A stretch of DNA of 64,000 bases, taken from positions 1-64,000 of the forward strand of contig NCEM01000018.1 in assembly GCA_002280725.1 (NCBI GenBank), read 5' to 3'. A model generated the notes under the pieces. That model searched no databases. It had not been told where the DNA came from and saw only the letters and a list, made by a program, of their open reading frames with translations. This document shows, one piece after another, positions 51,221-59,833 of this stretch. The translations under genes were made by a program, and so were the position numbers. Source of the DNA: Alphaproteobacteria bacterium 32-64-14. Its GTDB lineage: Bacteria > Pseudomonadota > Alphaproteobacteria > Caulobacterales > Hyphomonadaceae. Positions within the stretch are counted from its first letter, which is position 1, and each line of letters begins with the position of its first letter.

Positions 51221-52435
51221 CTAGATTCCTGGCGCGCGTCTCAGATCCAGCGTCAGCGGGAATTCCGGATGCGGCGCTTCGACGCCAAGTTCATACATCC
51301 CCGGCGAATGTCCATGGGGTTCAAAGCGGGCCAGACGCCGCGCCTCGGCCTCGTTCCCGTTGACGGGGAAAGTATCGTAGCTCCGCCCCCCCGGATGCGC
51401 GACGTGATAGACACACCCGCCGATGGCCCGGCCCGACCACGAATCGAAGATATCGAAATTGAGGGGCACGTTCGTCGGCAGCACAGGATGCAGCGACAGC
51501 GGCGGCTTCCACGCCTTGTACCGCACGCCCGCCACCGCCTCGCCATTGCCCACCTGTTGCAACGGCACAGGCCTGCGATTGGCGGCCACGCGATAGCGTC
51601 CCGGATCGGCCGCCGTCAGTTTCACCTGCACGCGCTCAGCGGATGAATCCGCATAGCGAACCGTGCCGCCGATCGCGCCCGTCTCGCCCAGCACATGCCA
51701 CGGCTCCAGCGCCTGCCGCACTTCCAGCTTCACGCCTTCCACTTCGATCTCGCCACAGAACGGGAACCGGAATTCCAGCTGCGCCTCGAACCATTCCGGC
51801 CGAATGTCGAACCCATGCGACGAGAGATCGCGCAGCAGATCGAGGAAATCCTGCCAGACAAAATGCGGCAGCATGAACCGGTCATGCAACGTCGTGCCCC
51901 ACCGCACGAGATTACCCGTGAGCGGCGTCTTCCACATGCGCGCAATAATCGCCCGCACCAGAACCTGCTGCGCCAGCGACATGCGCGGCTCGGGCGGCAT
52001 CTCGAAGCCACGGAACTCAACCAGACCCAACCGCCCCGTCGGCCCATCGGGAGAGAACAGCTTGTCGATGCAGATTTCCGTCCGGTGCGTATTGCCCGAC
52101 ACATCGATCAGCAGGTTGCGCAGAAGACGGTCCACCAGCCATGGCGGCGTGTACGCATCGCCGCCCGGCCCGCCGCCGGGCGAGTGAATCTGGGACAGCG
52201 CGATCTCAAGCTCATAAAGTGAGTCATGCCGCGCCTCGTCGATCCGCGGCGCCTGGCTCGTCGGCCCGATGAACATGCCGGAGAAGAGGTAGGAGAGAGA
52301 AGGCCGCTTCTGCCACAGCAGCAACAGGCTCTTCAAAACATCCGGCCGTCTCAGGAACGGCGAGTCGTTCGGCGTCGCACCGCCAACCACCACATGGTTG
52401 CCGCCGCCCGTGCCTGTGTGCCGCCCGTCGATCAT
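51221..52435 (-). CDS. C-terminal half of split DUF2126 protein
   Basis: 404 aa. It begins [20 protein letters not shown] then [20 protein letters not shown], an internal stretch of the DUF2126 domain, and runs through [60 protein letters not shown] and [20 protein letters not shown] to the natural end. Its ATG overlaps the premature stop of the N-terminal half (ATGA), so it may be translated by coupling. In this frame the residues just before the ATG read [11 protein letters not shown], also DUF2126 sequence, showing that one gene was broken. Confidence 0.9.
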   Translation of the reverse strand: MIDGRHTGTGGGNHVVVGGATPNDSPFLRRPDVLKSLLLLWQKRPSLSYLFSGMFIGPTSQAPRIDEARHDSLYELEIALSQIHSPGGGPGGDAYTPPWLVDRLLRNLLIDVSGNTHRTEICIDKLFSPDGPTGRLGLVEFRGFEMPPEPRMSLAQQVLVRAIIARMWKTPLTGNLVRWGTTLHDRFMLPHFVWQDFLDLLRDLSSHGFDIRPEWFEAQLEFRFPFCGEIEVEGVKLEVRQALEPWHVLGETGAIGGTVRYADSSAERVQVKLTAADPGRYRVAANRRPVPLQQVGNGEAVAGVRYKAWKPPLSLHPVLPTNVPLNFDIFDSWSGRAIGGCVYHVAHPGGRSYDTFPVNGNEAEARRLARFEPHGHSPGMYELGVEAPHPEFPLTLDLRRAPGI

Positions 52436-54627
52436 GAACTTGTCGCAGCCCAGCCGGCATTGCAGCTCGTCGCCGGGTGCACGTTGACCTCGATCACGCC
52501 CGGATCAGGCGTCACGCGCATCACATTGATGCGCGGATCATGCGGCGGCGCGTAGCCCTCGATATGCACGGGCAGGCCCACCGATTTCGCCGCAGATTCC
52601 GCCGCCGCGACCAGTTCGAGATAATCCTCGATCCGCTCCACCGGCGGCATGAACACGCACAGCCGGCCATCGCGCGCCTCAACCGACATAGCCGTGCGAA
52701 CAGAGCCCGCGACTTCAGAGAACGACTGTTCCTGAACCTGCTGCCGCCCGCCTTCGTCCGCCGTGAACTGCGCACGCGCCTGTTCGGCAGGCGTATTGCC
52801 CTGCATCGCATAGCCCTGCGACGTGGTGATCGATGCCGCATAGTCCGGCAACGGTCCGCGCTCTTCTGTCGGGTCGGCCGGAATGACATGCGGATAAAGC
52901 TGGGGCGGAATCCATGTCAGCGACTCCAGCGGCAGCCGATAGCCGACAGGGCTGTCGCCCGGCGCCAGGAACATGTGCCCGCGCCGCAGTTTCCATTTCT
53001 CCGATTTCCACCGCCCCTTGGTCGCAACACGTCCCGGCGTCGTCGTCGCGGCCTTCTTGGGCGCGCCCTTGCCAACCTTCGCCTTGGTCGTTGCCTTCGC
53101 CTGCCAGCGCTGGATCGGCAGCACATAGCCGCTCGGCTCCGTCAGCCCGCGCTCGAACACGCGCGCGATGCGATTGCGCTCTTCTGGGTCTTTCAGCTTT
53201 GAATTTTCCGGCGTCACATTCTCCGGAAGATTGCCTTCCTTCAGGATCCAGTTCGCCGGATCCTCGTAAGCCGGGATCACCATCTCCGCGCCGACGCCCA
53301 GCTCTTCTGCCATCGCCTGCAGCAGCTGCTCGGCTTCGACCTTCGTCGCCGCGCCCCCATTCTTGTCATTGGCGCCGTTCTCGCCCGCGACCAGCTCCGG
53401 ATCATGCCAGATCGGCATTCCGTCGCGCCGCCAGTAGAGCGAATACGTCCACCGCGGCAGCGTCTCTCCGGGATACCACTTGCCCTGCCCATAGTGCAGG
53501 AAGCCGCCCGGCGCGAAGCGGTCGCGCAGCCGCTGGATCAGCTTGTCCGCCAGCTTGCGCTTGGTCGGCCCGTCCGCGCCGGTGTTCCACTCATCGCCTT
53601 CGAAATCGTCGATCGACACGAAAGTAGGCTCGCCGCCCATCGTCAGGCGCACATCCCCCGCCTTGAGCGCCGCATCCACCTTCTCGCCCAGCGCGTCGAG
53701 CGCCGCCCAGCTCTCGTCCGAGAACGGCTTGGTGATGCGCGGATGCTCGGCCACGCGCGTCACCTTCATGTCGAAGGCAAAGTCGATCTTGGCGTTGCCG
53801 CTGAACCCGCCCGAGATCGGCGCGGCGTTGCGATAGTGCGGCGTCGCCGACAGCGGAATGTGGCTCTCGCCCGTCAGCAGTCCCGATGTTGGATCAAGCC
53901 CGATCCAGCCCGCGCCGGGCAGATAGACCTCGCACCATGCATGAAGGTCGGTGAAGTCGACGCTGGTGCCCACCGGCCCGTCGAGTGCGATCAGGTCCGG
54001 TTTCAGCTGGATGAGATAGCCCGAGACAAATCGCGCTGCGAGTCCCAGATGCCGCGCCGCCTGCACCAGCAGCCAGCTCGAATCCCGACATGATCCCTTG
54101 CCGCTCTCGAATGTCTCCTCCGGCGTCTGCACGCCCGGCTCCATCCGGATGACATAGCCCACCGCCTTTGACACGGCCGCGTTGAGCATCACGATGAAGT
54201 CGACCGTCCGCAGCCTGTCTTTAGGAATGCCCGCAAGGAACGTCTTGAGATGCGGCCCCATCGGCTCGGTCGTCCGATAGATCGCAAGATCGTCGGCAAT
54301 CTCCGGCGGGTATTCGAACGGCCAGGTTTCGGCGCTCTCTTCCACGAAGAAGTCGAACGGATTGTAGACCGTCATGTCCGCGACGAGATCGACCTCGATC
54401 TTCAGCTCGCGCACCGGTTCGGGAAACACATACCGCGCCAGCCAGTTGCCATAGAGGTCCTGCTGGTAGTTCACGAAATGCTTGTCGGGGCTCACCTTCA
54501 GGGTGTGGGAGATCACCCGTGTCCGCGAATGGGGCGCTGGCCGCAGCCTGATGATCTGCGGACCCAGCACCACCGGCTGGTCATATTTGTAGTGGGTCAG
54601 GTGATAGATGCTGGCCTTGATCGACAT
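52432..54627 (-). CDS. Transglutaminase plus N-terminal half of DUF2126 protein
   Basis: 731 aa. Residues about 1-270 are a transglutaminase-like domain with Cys180 ([20 protein letters not shown]), His229 ([11 protein letters not shown]) and Asp245 ([10 protein letters not shown]). From about 300 the DUF2126 region runs ([60 protein letters not shown]) to [12 protein letters not shown], where about 14 expected codons are missing and the frame shifts, ending [10 protein letters not shown] and a stop. The rest of DUF2126 is the next ORF. In relatives this is one protein of about 1100 aa. First gene of the operon; the fold resembles gamma-glutamyl-cysteine ligase-type enzymes. Confidence 0.9.
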   Translation of the reverse strand: MSIKASIYHLTHYKYDQPVVLGPQIIRLRPAPHSRTRVISHTLKVSPDKHFVNYQQDLYGNWLARYVFPEPVRELKIEVDLVADMTVYNPFDFFVEESAETWPFEYPPEIADDLAIYRTTEPMGPHLKTFLAGIPKDRLRTVDFIVMLNAAVSKAVGYVIRMEPGVQTPEETFESGKGSCRDSSWLLVQAARHLGLAARFVSGYLIQLKPDLIALDGPVGTSVDFTDLHAWCEVYLPGAGWIGLDPTSGLLTGESHIPLSATPHYRNAAPISGGFSGNAKIDFAFDMKVTRVAEHPRITKPFSDESWAALDALGEKVDAALKAGDVRLTMGGEPTFVSIDDFEGDEWNTGADGPTKRKLADKLIQRLRDRFAPGGFLHYGQGKWYPGETLPRWTYSLYWRRDGMPIWHDPELVAGENGANDKNGGAATKVEAEQLLQAMAEELGVGAEMVIPAYEDPANWILKEGNLPENVTPENSKLKDPEERNRIARVFERGLTEPSGYVLPIQRWQAKATTKAKVGKGAPKKAATTTPGRVATKGRWKSEKWKLRRGHMFLAPGDSPVGYRLPLESLTWIPPQLYPHVIPADPTEERGPLPDYAASITTSQGYAMQGNTPAEQARAQFTADEGGRQQVQEQSFSEVAGSVRTAMSVEARDGRLCVFMPPVERIEDYLELVAAAESAAKSVGLPVHIEGYAPPHDPRINVMRVTPDPGVIEVNVHPATSCNAGWAATSS

Positions 54628-54730
54628 GGTCCGCAGCGTTTCACAAACCGCTCACGCCCGCCACGGTTTTCCCGGGGCGGGCAGGGGTCTGCACAATTCT
54701 GCGGCGCCGTCCCAGCGACCGGGATCACGC

Positions 54731-55249
54731 CTATAGCGGGAGTCCGGCCTCGACGAACTTGGTGAGGTCGTCCAGCTGGTCTTCCGACAGCATGGCGCCC
54801 ATCGGCGGCATGGTGTCCGTCGCTGCGACCTTGCCCTTGGTGACCTTTTCCCGGATCGCGGCATAGTCGAGCCCGGCGGTCAGCGCGACGCCCATCGGCG
54901 TGCCCGCGCCCGCAGGTCCGTGGCACATGGCGCACGTCTGCACATAGGTCGAACGCCCGTTCGCAAGTTCAGCCGCCGTCGGTCCAGCAGCGGGCGCCGG
55001 CGGCGTCGTGACGGCGGGCGGGGCGGCAGGCGCAGGCGTCGCAGCCGGAGCGGCCACATCAGCCGGCGTCGAGGTGAGCGAGTCCGTGGTGTTCTCGGCG
55101 GCCGGTCCGCTCGGGCTGGTCGGCTCGGCGATCTCCGCAGCCGGCGGGGCTTCAGCCGCAGGCGGCTCGGCGGCAGGCGTGCAGGCCGTTGCAAGCGCAA
55201 AGGCGGCGGTCGTCAGAAAAACGGTACGGAGTTTCACGTCAGTCCTCAT
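54731..55249 (-). CDS. Lipoprotein c-type cytochrome
   Basis: 172 aa. Lipobox ALATAC (lipid Cys23), then an Ala/Pro/Thr-rich linker to about residue 90, then one cytochrome c domain with heme motif CAMCH (106-110) and a likely Met ligand in DTMPPMGAMLSEDQLDDL. The long linker suggests a membrane-tethered electron shuttle. It follows the CMD-family lipoprotein gene by 15 bp and is probably co-transcribed with it. Confidence 0.9.
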   Translation of the reverse strand: MRTDVKLRTVFLTTAAFALATACTPAAEPPAAEAPPAAEIAEPTSPSGPAAENTTDSLTSTPADVAAPAATPAPAAPPAVTTPPAPAAGPTAAELANGRSTYVQTCAMCHGPAGAGTPMGVALTAGLDYAAIREKVTKGKVAATDTMPPMGAMLSEDQLDDLTKFVEAGLPL

Positions 55250-55264
55250 GTTTACGCAGTCAAT

Positions 55265-56503
55265 CTAGTTAGGCATCGCCGGATAACCCGGCTCCACCTG
55301 GATGCCGAATGAATTGATGGCAAGTCCTGTCATCGTGTAACCCCCGACGGTGTACACGATCTCTATCCGCTGCTTCATGCCATAGTATTTGGCAAGCTCC
55401 GCCCATGTCGCATCGGATATGAACGCCTCGCGCCGAAGTTCGTCCGCCGCCGTCAGCACGGCCCGCTGCCGCGCATTCCAGCCCATCGCCTGAGACCCGA
55501 TTGCAATGTCCGCGATCTGCTGGTCGCTCAGCCCGGCCGACTTGGCGTATTCGACATGATGCGCCCACTCATAGTCCGCGCGAATGTTCCACGCCGTCCG
55601 CATGATCAGCAGCTCGCGCGTTTCGGGATCGAGCATGCTGTCGCGCTGCAGATAGCTGCCAAACCGCGCGCGCGGCCCATACAGCTTCGGATGATTCAGC
55701 ATCGTCGTGTAGAGATTGAGCGCCGTTCCATCGGGCCGCACCTGCGGCGCGATCAGCGCGCGCTGCTCCGGCGTCCACTTGTCCTCTGTAACCGGCGCGA
55801 TGCGAGGTAAGGCAAGACGCGGGCCAGCCGCGCGCGTGGCTAATACCGGCATCGCCAAATCAGCCGGCATGAAATCCACCGCCTCCGGCTCCACCTGCAC
55901 GCCCAGCGTGTTCAGCGCCATCGACACCAGCTGATACTGCGCCGCCGTGAACAGCAGCTCCATCACCTGGCTGTCCGAATAGACTTTGCGCAGATCGGCC
56001 CACGTCGCGTCCGAGATCATCGCCTCATAACGCAGCTCGTCCGCCATCCGTATCACGGCCCGGTCAATGTCCGTCCACATCGGATCATCCGGCGCCGCCG
56101 CGATCGCGCGGATCTCGGCCTCGCTGACACCGGCAGACGCCTTGGCAATCCGCGCGTGCTGCGACCACTCGTACGGCGACTGGCACAGCCATCCCATCCG
56201 CAGCATCGCCAGCTCGCGATGGCGCGCCGAAATGCTCGTGCCGTTCAGCAACACCTGTCCAAGCGGCGACCAGCGATTGTAGAGATCGACGTGGTGCGCC
56301 AGCGTCCGGTAGATGTTGAGGTTGGCGCGGCTGCCCAGCATGTCGCGCTGCGCTTCGCTGAGATCGCTGGCGTCCACCACATCAAGCCGCGGCGCCGACA
56401 GCCGGGGTGAAAAGCTGGTCTGGCTTCCCGGCATCGTCATGCATCCGGCCAGCATCATGCCTCCCGACAGCGCAAGGGCTGCCGCCAGCATTGCAACACG
56501 CAT
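55265..56503 (-). CDS. Lipoprotein with two carboxymuconolactone-decarboxylase-like domains
   Basis: 412 aa. Lipobox GGMMLAGCMT (lipid Cys21). Two repeats follow, at about 40-210 and 235-405, each with a helical AhpD/CMD pattern: RELAMLRMGWLCQSPYEWSQ HARIAK in the first and RELLIMRTAWNIRADYEWAH HVEYAK in the second. Both lack the CxxC of AhpD peroxidases and keep EW-x2-H, closer to gamma-carboxymuconolactone decarboxylase. The repeats align over their whole length, so the protein arose by internal duplication. Secreted CMD proteins fused this way are unusual; function unknown. Upstream of the cytochrome gene. Confidence 0.85.
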   Translation of the reverse strand: MRVAMLAAALALSGGMMLAGCMTMPGSQTSFSPRLSAPRLDVVDASDLSEAQRDMLGSRANLNIYRTLAHHVDLYNRWSPLGQVLLNGTSISARHRELAMLRMGWLCQSPYEWSQHARIAKASAGVSEAEIRAIAAAPDDPMWTDIDRAVIRMADELRYEAMISDATWADLRKVYSDSQVMELLFTAAQYQLVSMALNTLGVQVEPEAVDFMPADLAMPVLATRAAGPRLALPRIAPVTEDKWTPEQRALIAPQVRPDGTALNLYTTMLNHPKLYGPRARFGSYLQRDSMLDPETRELLIMRTAWNIRADYEWAHHVEYAKSAGLSDQQIADIAIGSQAMGWNARQRAVLTAADELRREAFISDATWAELAKYYGMKQRIEIVYTVGGYTMTGLAINSFGIQVEPGYPAMPN

Positions 56504-56589
56504 GTTTCCGTCCCCGAGGTCAGTCTTTTATTGTCTGCCGCGCAGCTTGCCACGGCTTCGGGGCGCCCGCCAGCCTCAGAGGCCCAGCG

Positions 56590-57147
56590 CTAAAGGCCTG
56601 GCCGAACCTCGGGCAGGGGCAGCACGTGAATGCCGGATGCCCGCCCGGCATCCTTCACCAGCCTGGCCAGCGTCGTCGCGCCAAAGCTGTGCCGCCAGTC
56701 ATCGCCATGGAACAAGCCAACACGCGCAGCTCCCTCCAGTGCCTGCATCGGTAGCACGTCTTCGACCAGCATCAGGCGTGGCCCCGGCTCCTGGCACACC
56801 AGCACGCAGCTCAGCAGCGCGACAGGATCGAACGCCGCCACCAGAACCGTCTCCTCGCGCCAAGCCCGCAGCTGGTTCGCAAGTCCATAGGCCTCCGCCA
56901 CCGAGCGCCCGTCATGAAAGAACACCTGCTCCGACATCAGCGGATTGATGCTCGTGCCCTGTGCGCCATCGCGCGTGCGGATCACGGGCTGCGTCCGTCG
57001 CCGCGTGTGCGCGATGGTCCAGCCCAGCCGCCGCCCGGCTGACAACAGGTTGCGTGCCGCGGTCATGGCGGCAGGATCGGGCTCACAGCCGGGGATCGCA
57101 TCGGCCTGAAGGTCGATGCAGAGAAGCCTGCACGGTAGGTGTGTCAT
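56590..57147 (-). CDS. Isochorismatase-like protein, active site doubtful
   Basis: 185 aa. Isochorismatase-like features: CRLLCIDLQADAIPGCEPDP with the first Asp, RRLGWTIAHTRRR, a region INPLMSEQVFFHDGRSVAEA and AAFDPVALLSCVLVCQEPGP with a cysteine where the nucleophile is expected, then RLMLVEDVLPMQALEG. The usual Lys of the triad is not visible (VFFHDGR at that place), so the enzyme may be inactive or act differently. It lies 5 bp downstream of the GNAT gene in the same operon. Confidence 0.65.
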   Translation of the reverse strand: MTHLPCRLLCIDLQADAIPGCEPDPAAMTAARNLLSAGRRLGWTIAHTRRRTQPVIRTRDGAQGTSINPLMSEQVFFHDGRSVAEAYGLANQLRAWREETVLVAAFDPVALLSCVLVCQEPGPRLMLVEDVLPMQALEGAARVGLFHGDDWRHSFGATTLARLVKDAGRASGIHVLPLPEVRPGL

Positions 57148-57152
57148 GATCT

Positions 57153-57734
57153 TCAGGCCACCGCAGGCCGGGCGGCAGAACGATCAAGAACGTTCTCACG
57201 ATCCCATTCGCCCTCGGGGCGCATGACCATGTACGGATCGGTGTCGATCGTGATCGCGTCCGCGCGGGCGGGCAGGATGCGCTGGCACTCGACATACTCA
57301 TAGTCCGAGAAGCGGAAGTCCGCGCGGCCCTCGCGTGGCAGGAAGCCAAGCTGCTTCCAGAACGGCGCAAGGCGTTTCTGGATATAGCCGATGGCCACCG
57401 TATAGCCCTTGCGGCTGATGACATCGACAGCCGTCTCGATCATCAGCTTCACGACAGCGCCGCCGCGCACATGCTTCATCACGCACACGCGCTCGATCTT
57501 CGCGAAGTTCGCGAACCACCGCACGCGCAGCGTCGCCACCGGCTGGCCGCGCAGATAGGCGATCAGGTGCAGCGACGACAGGTCGTTGTTGTCGAACTCT
57601 TCCTCGTACGGGCAGTCCTGTTCAGCCAGGAACACTGACGAGCGGATCGCCACCACCTTCATGAAGTCGGCAAGATCGCGAACGATCTCGACCGACAGGT
57701 CATTGCGCTGATTTGTGCTGCTCACGCTCATCAT
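57153..57734 (-). CDS. GNAT-family acetyltransferase
   Basis: 193 aa from ATG 57734, which overlaps the upstream stop (ATGATGA); the longer frame is a shadow of the upstream gene. GNAT pattern: FMKVVAIRSSVFLAEQDCPY, SLHLIAYLRGQPVATLRVRW, KIERVCVMKHVRGGAVVKLM IETAVD with the acetyl-CoA-binding turn, and YTVAIGYIQKRLAPFWKQLG FLPREG. The C-terminal 60 residues (DYEYVECQRILP onwards) are an extension. Acyl acceptor unknown. Middle gene of a three-gene operon. Confidence 0.85.
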   Translation of the reverse strand: MMSVSSTNQRNDLSVEIVRDLADFMKVVAIRSSVFLAEQDCPYEEEFDNNDLSSLHLIAYLRGQPVATLRVRWFANFAKIERVCVMKHVRGGAVVKLMIETAVDVISRKGYTVAIGYIQKRLAPFWKQLGFLPREGRADFRFSDYEYVECQRILPARADAITIDTDPYMVMRPEGEWDRENVLDRSAARPAVA

Positions 57735-58342
57735 GAGATCGGTTCCATCAGCGAGCAGCAGCGCCAGAAAAGATGCGGCGTGTCGTCGAACGGGAAGAAG
57801 CCAAGGTGGCGCATGATGCGCGCGCCCGCTTCCGTTGAATCCCTGCCGAAGAAGGGAAGGTCGGTGAAATGGGTGTCGATCAGGGTGCGCAAGCCCAGCA
57901 CCAGCGCGCCGCGGCTCACCTGGTCCTTGCCCGCGTAACACCAGCAATAGAAGCCCGCGAGCGGCTCGCCGACCCTCGCGACCCATTTCGCATCAATGTT
58001 CGCAGCATCGAACGTATTGTCCACCAGCGCTGCAACGCCTTCGCTGCTCAGCGCGAGCGGCGCGAGAAAGCCGGTGACAACGTCGTTGCGGCGGATCACC
58101 CAGATTGACGCGCCCGTCAGCGCATCGACACGCTTGATCTCGTCCAGCGAGGCAAGCCCCGGTCCGAGTTCCGCGGTCGCAAGCGCGTGCACCGCTTCAT
58201 AGTCAGCATCGCTGACAGCGTGCGTCAGACGCACCGACGCCATCATCTCTTCGGATGCGCCCTGCATGTATTTCGGATGCAGCCGGTCACCGCCCAGCGA
58301 CCTTAGCTGTGTGCGTGAAGTCCACATCAGCGCCGCCATCAC
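57731..58342 (-). CDS. Hypothetical GNAT-like protein
   Basis: Up to 203 aa from ATG 58342; a start nearer to MMASVRLTHA (33 codons in) is plausible. It has a loose GNAT-like order of elements: DADYEAVHALATAELGPGLA, GASIWVIRRNDVVTGFLAPL, LVLGLRTLIDTHFTDLPFFG and a C-terminal ARIMRHLGFFPFDDTPHLFW. No clear acetyl-CoA motif, so the fold call is tentative. Coupled to the GNAT gene downstream by ATGATGA. Divergent from the LysR gene, which may regulate this operon. Confidence 0.65.
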   Translation of the reverse strand: MMAALMWTSRTQLRSLGGDRLHPKYMQGASEEMMASVRLTHAVSDADYEAVHALATAELGPGLASLDEIKRVDALTGASIWVIRRNDVVTGFLAPLALSSEGVAALVDNTFDAANIDAKWVARVGEPLAGFYCWCYAGKDQVSRGALVLGLRTLIDTHFTDLPFFGRDSTEAGARIMRHLGFFPFDDTPHLFWRCCSLMEPIS

Positions 58343-58363
58343 CCAACCACCGTTTTTGTGTCG

Positions 58364-58378
58364 TTAATCTCTTGCTAA
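58364..58378 (+). promoter_or_regulatory. CtrA-like box TTAA-N7-CTAA
   Basis: TTAATCTCTTGCTAA (58364-58378) matches the alphaproteobacterial CtrA site TTAA-N7-TTAA with one mismatch, in the 88-bp gap between the divergent GNAT-like and LysR genes. One near match can occur by chance; CtrA itself is not in the window. Confidence 0.3.
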
Positions 58379-58430
58379 CCATTCACCACAAACTGGAAGG
58401 TTGCGCCACTTCATTTCAGGCAGACCGGGT

Positions 58431-59417
58431 ATGACGACCAGAGAAGGGACCGAGCGGTTCGTCCGCGAACTGGTCGACTGGTCCGACCTGCGGACCTTCT
58501 ATGCTGTTGCAACTGCAGGCTCGATGAACTCAGCCGCAGAACAGTTAGGCGTAACGCAGTCAGCGATTTCAAAACGGCTGGGACAACTCGAGCAAAGACT
58601 AGGTGCTCGTCTTCTCGATCGCTCGCCTTCAGGAATTCAACTTACCGAAGCAGGCGCCGAAGCGCTCGATCACGTCACGACGATGATGCGCGCAAGTCTT
58701 TCACTTGAGAACACGCTCAAGGGACTTGAGACGAAAGCAGAAGGCGAAGTCAAAGTCTGGTCGAACGATGGCGTGCTTGCCTACTGCATTGCGCCGAGTC
58801 TCGGCGAATTCCTCGCGGCCAATCCCGGTCTTCGCCTTTCCCTGCAGGCAGATCGCAATCTTCCCAAGCAAGGGCAGGGCTATGCCGATGTCGTCGTCGG
58901 CTTCGATCAGCCCCACCAGGCCGACACGATCTCGTTCCCCGTTGCAACGATGCACTACTGCGTCTTCTCCAGCCGCAGCTATCTCGACACCTATGGGGCG
59001 CCTACCGGTCCGCTCGATGTCGCCCAGCACCGGGTGCTGAATCACCTTTTCTATGGCGAAAACCCCGGCTGGAAGGAAAAGACGGCGCAAATCTCGGCCC
59101 TGATCGAGCCAACCGTCATCACCGATTGCAGCGCCTCCCTGCTTCAGGCGACGGCCGCCGGCGCGGGAATAGCTGTTATGCCCAGCTACGCTGCGCGCCT
59201 CGATCCCCGCCTTGTGGCCCTCCCGCTCCCGCCGCTGGCGTCGGTAAAGGTCTGGCTCAGCTTCCACGAAAGCGCCCGCCGCACCCCGCGCGTGCGCACC
59301 GTCGTCACCTGGATGCGCGAACTCTTCGACCGCCGCCGCAATCCATGGTTCCGCGAAGAATACGTGCCCCCCAGCCTGTTCGAAGCCGCCGCCCGCCAGG
59401 AAGACCGCGCGGCTTAA
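58431..59417 (+). CDS. LysR-family transcriptional regulator
   Basis: 328 aa from ATG 58431. The HTH is at about 17-75 ([57 protein letters not shown]), followed by the LysR linker and a substrate-binding domain (CIAPSLGEFLAANPGLRLSL, YADVVVGFDQPHQADTISFP, TAAGAGIAVMPSYAARLDPR). Effector unknown. It is divergent from the three-gene GNAT/isochorismatase operon, the usual layout for a LysR regulator and its target. It ends 3 bp before the hipBA operators. Confidence 0.92.
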   Translation: MTTREGTERFVRELVDWSDLRTFYAVATAGSMNSAAEQLGVTQSAISKRLGQLEQRLGARLLDRSPSGIQLTEAGAEALDHVTTMMRASLSLENTLKGLETKAEGEVKVWSNDGVLAYCIAPSLGEFLAANPGLRLSLQADRNLPKQGQGYADVVVGFDQPHQADTISFPVATMHYCVFSSRSYLDTYGAPTGPLDVAQHRVLNHLFYGENPGWKEKTAQISALIEPTVITDCSASLLQATAAGAGIAVMPSYAARLDPRLVALPLPPLASVKVWLSFHESARRTPRVRTVVTWMRELFDRRRNPWFREEYVPPSLFEAAARQEDRAA

Positions 59418-59420
59418 AAA

Positions 59421-59440
59421 ATGTACCCGACCGGGTGCAT
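59421..59440 (+). promoter_or_regulatory. hipBA operator 1
   Basis: ATGTACCCGACCGGGTGCAT, an imperfect palindrome and first of four similar 20-bp sites before hipB. Centre at about 59430; it starts 3 bp after the LysR stop. Confidence 0.8.
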
Positions 59441-59470
59441 TTTGTCCTGCATATGCTCGATTGATTGGAA

Positions 59471-59490
59471 TTGTACCCGATCGGGTACAT
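59471..59490 (+). promoter_or_regulatory. hipBA operator 2
   Basis: TTGTACCCGATCGGGTACAT, with an unbroken 18-bp palindrome TGTACCCGATCGGGTACA. Centre 50 bp after operator 1. Confidence 0.85.
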
Positions 59491-59518
59491 GTAAGCACTC
59501 TCGCACAGGAGCAGGCAA

Positions 59519-59538
59519 ATGTACCCGACCGGGTACAT
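59519..59538 (+). promoter_or_regulatory. hipBA operator 3
   Basis: ATGTACCCGACCGGGTACAT; only the centre departs from symmetry. Centre 48 bp after operator 2 and just upstream of the likely -35 element. Confidence 0.85.
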
Positions 59539-59543
59539 TTGGG

Positions 59544-59574
59544 TTGACAAAAGTGCCTCGCCTGCCAGTATGTA
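59544..59574 (+). promoter_or_regulatory. Candidate hipBA promoter
   Basis: TTGACA at 59544-59549 is a consensus -35. The best -10 is TATGTA at 59569-59574 (19-bp spacer) or AGTATG at 59567-59572 (17 bp). Either overlaps operator 4, so a repressor bound there would block RNA polymerase. Confidence 0.55.
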
Positions 59575-59589
59575 CCCGATCGGGAACAT
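59570..59589 (+). promoter_or_regulatory. hipBA operator 4
   Basis: ATGTACCCGATCGGGAACAT, one mismatch in the right arm. Centre 51 bp after operator 3; it overlaps the -10 and ends 5 bp before the hipB start codon. Confidence 0.85.
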
Positions 59590-59594
59590 ATATC

Positions 59595-59831
59595 ATGTCC
59601 AACTTGCCTGCTGACTTCACGCCAGACTTGCTGGCCGCGGACATTGCCAGGTTGATCCAGCGCAGGCGCACCGAGCTTGGCATGTCGCAGGAAGAGCTCG
59701 CGCTTGCATCAGGCGTAGGCCGTCGCTTCATCAACGAGCTCGAAGGCGGCAAGCCAAACGCCCGTCTGGGTCTTACGCTCATGGTGCTGGCCTCGCTCGG
59801 TATCCGTATCTCAGCCAAAGGTCCGTCCTGA
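59595..59831 (+). CDS. hipB: HipB antitoxin, XRE-type repressor
   Basis: 78 aa from ATG 59595; the frame is open back to 59421 but that part runs through the operators. One HTH_3 domain: ADIARLIQRRRTELGMSQEE, LALASGVGRRFINELEGGKP with the recognition helix, NARLGLTLMVLASLGIRIS. HipB binds HipA and represses the operon. The gene is 2 bp before hipA. The four palindromic sites upstream are its predicted operators, like the four operators of E. coli hipBA though with a different sequence. Confidence 0.9.
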   Translation: MSNLPADFTPDLLAADIARLIQRRRTELGMSQEELALASGVGRRFINELEGGKPNARLGLTLMVLASLGIRISAKGPS

Positions 59832-59833
59832 CC

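Noticed and set aside
59421..59589. CRISPR-like array (four repeats of about 20 bp with about 30-bp spacers)
   Set aside because: The repeats are full palindromes with substitutions, the number is small, a promoter lies between them and hipB follows directly; no cas genes. They are operators.
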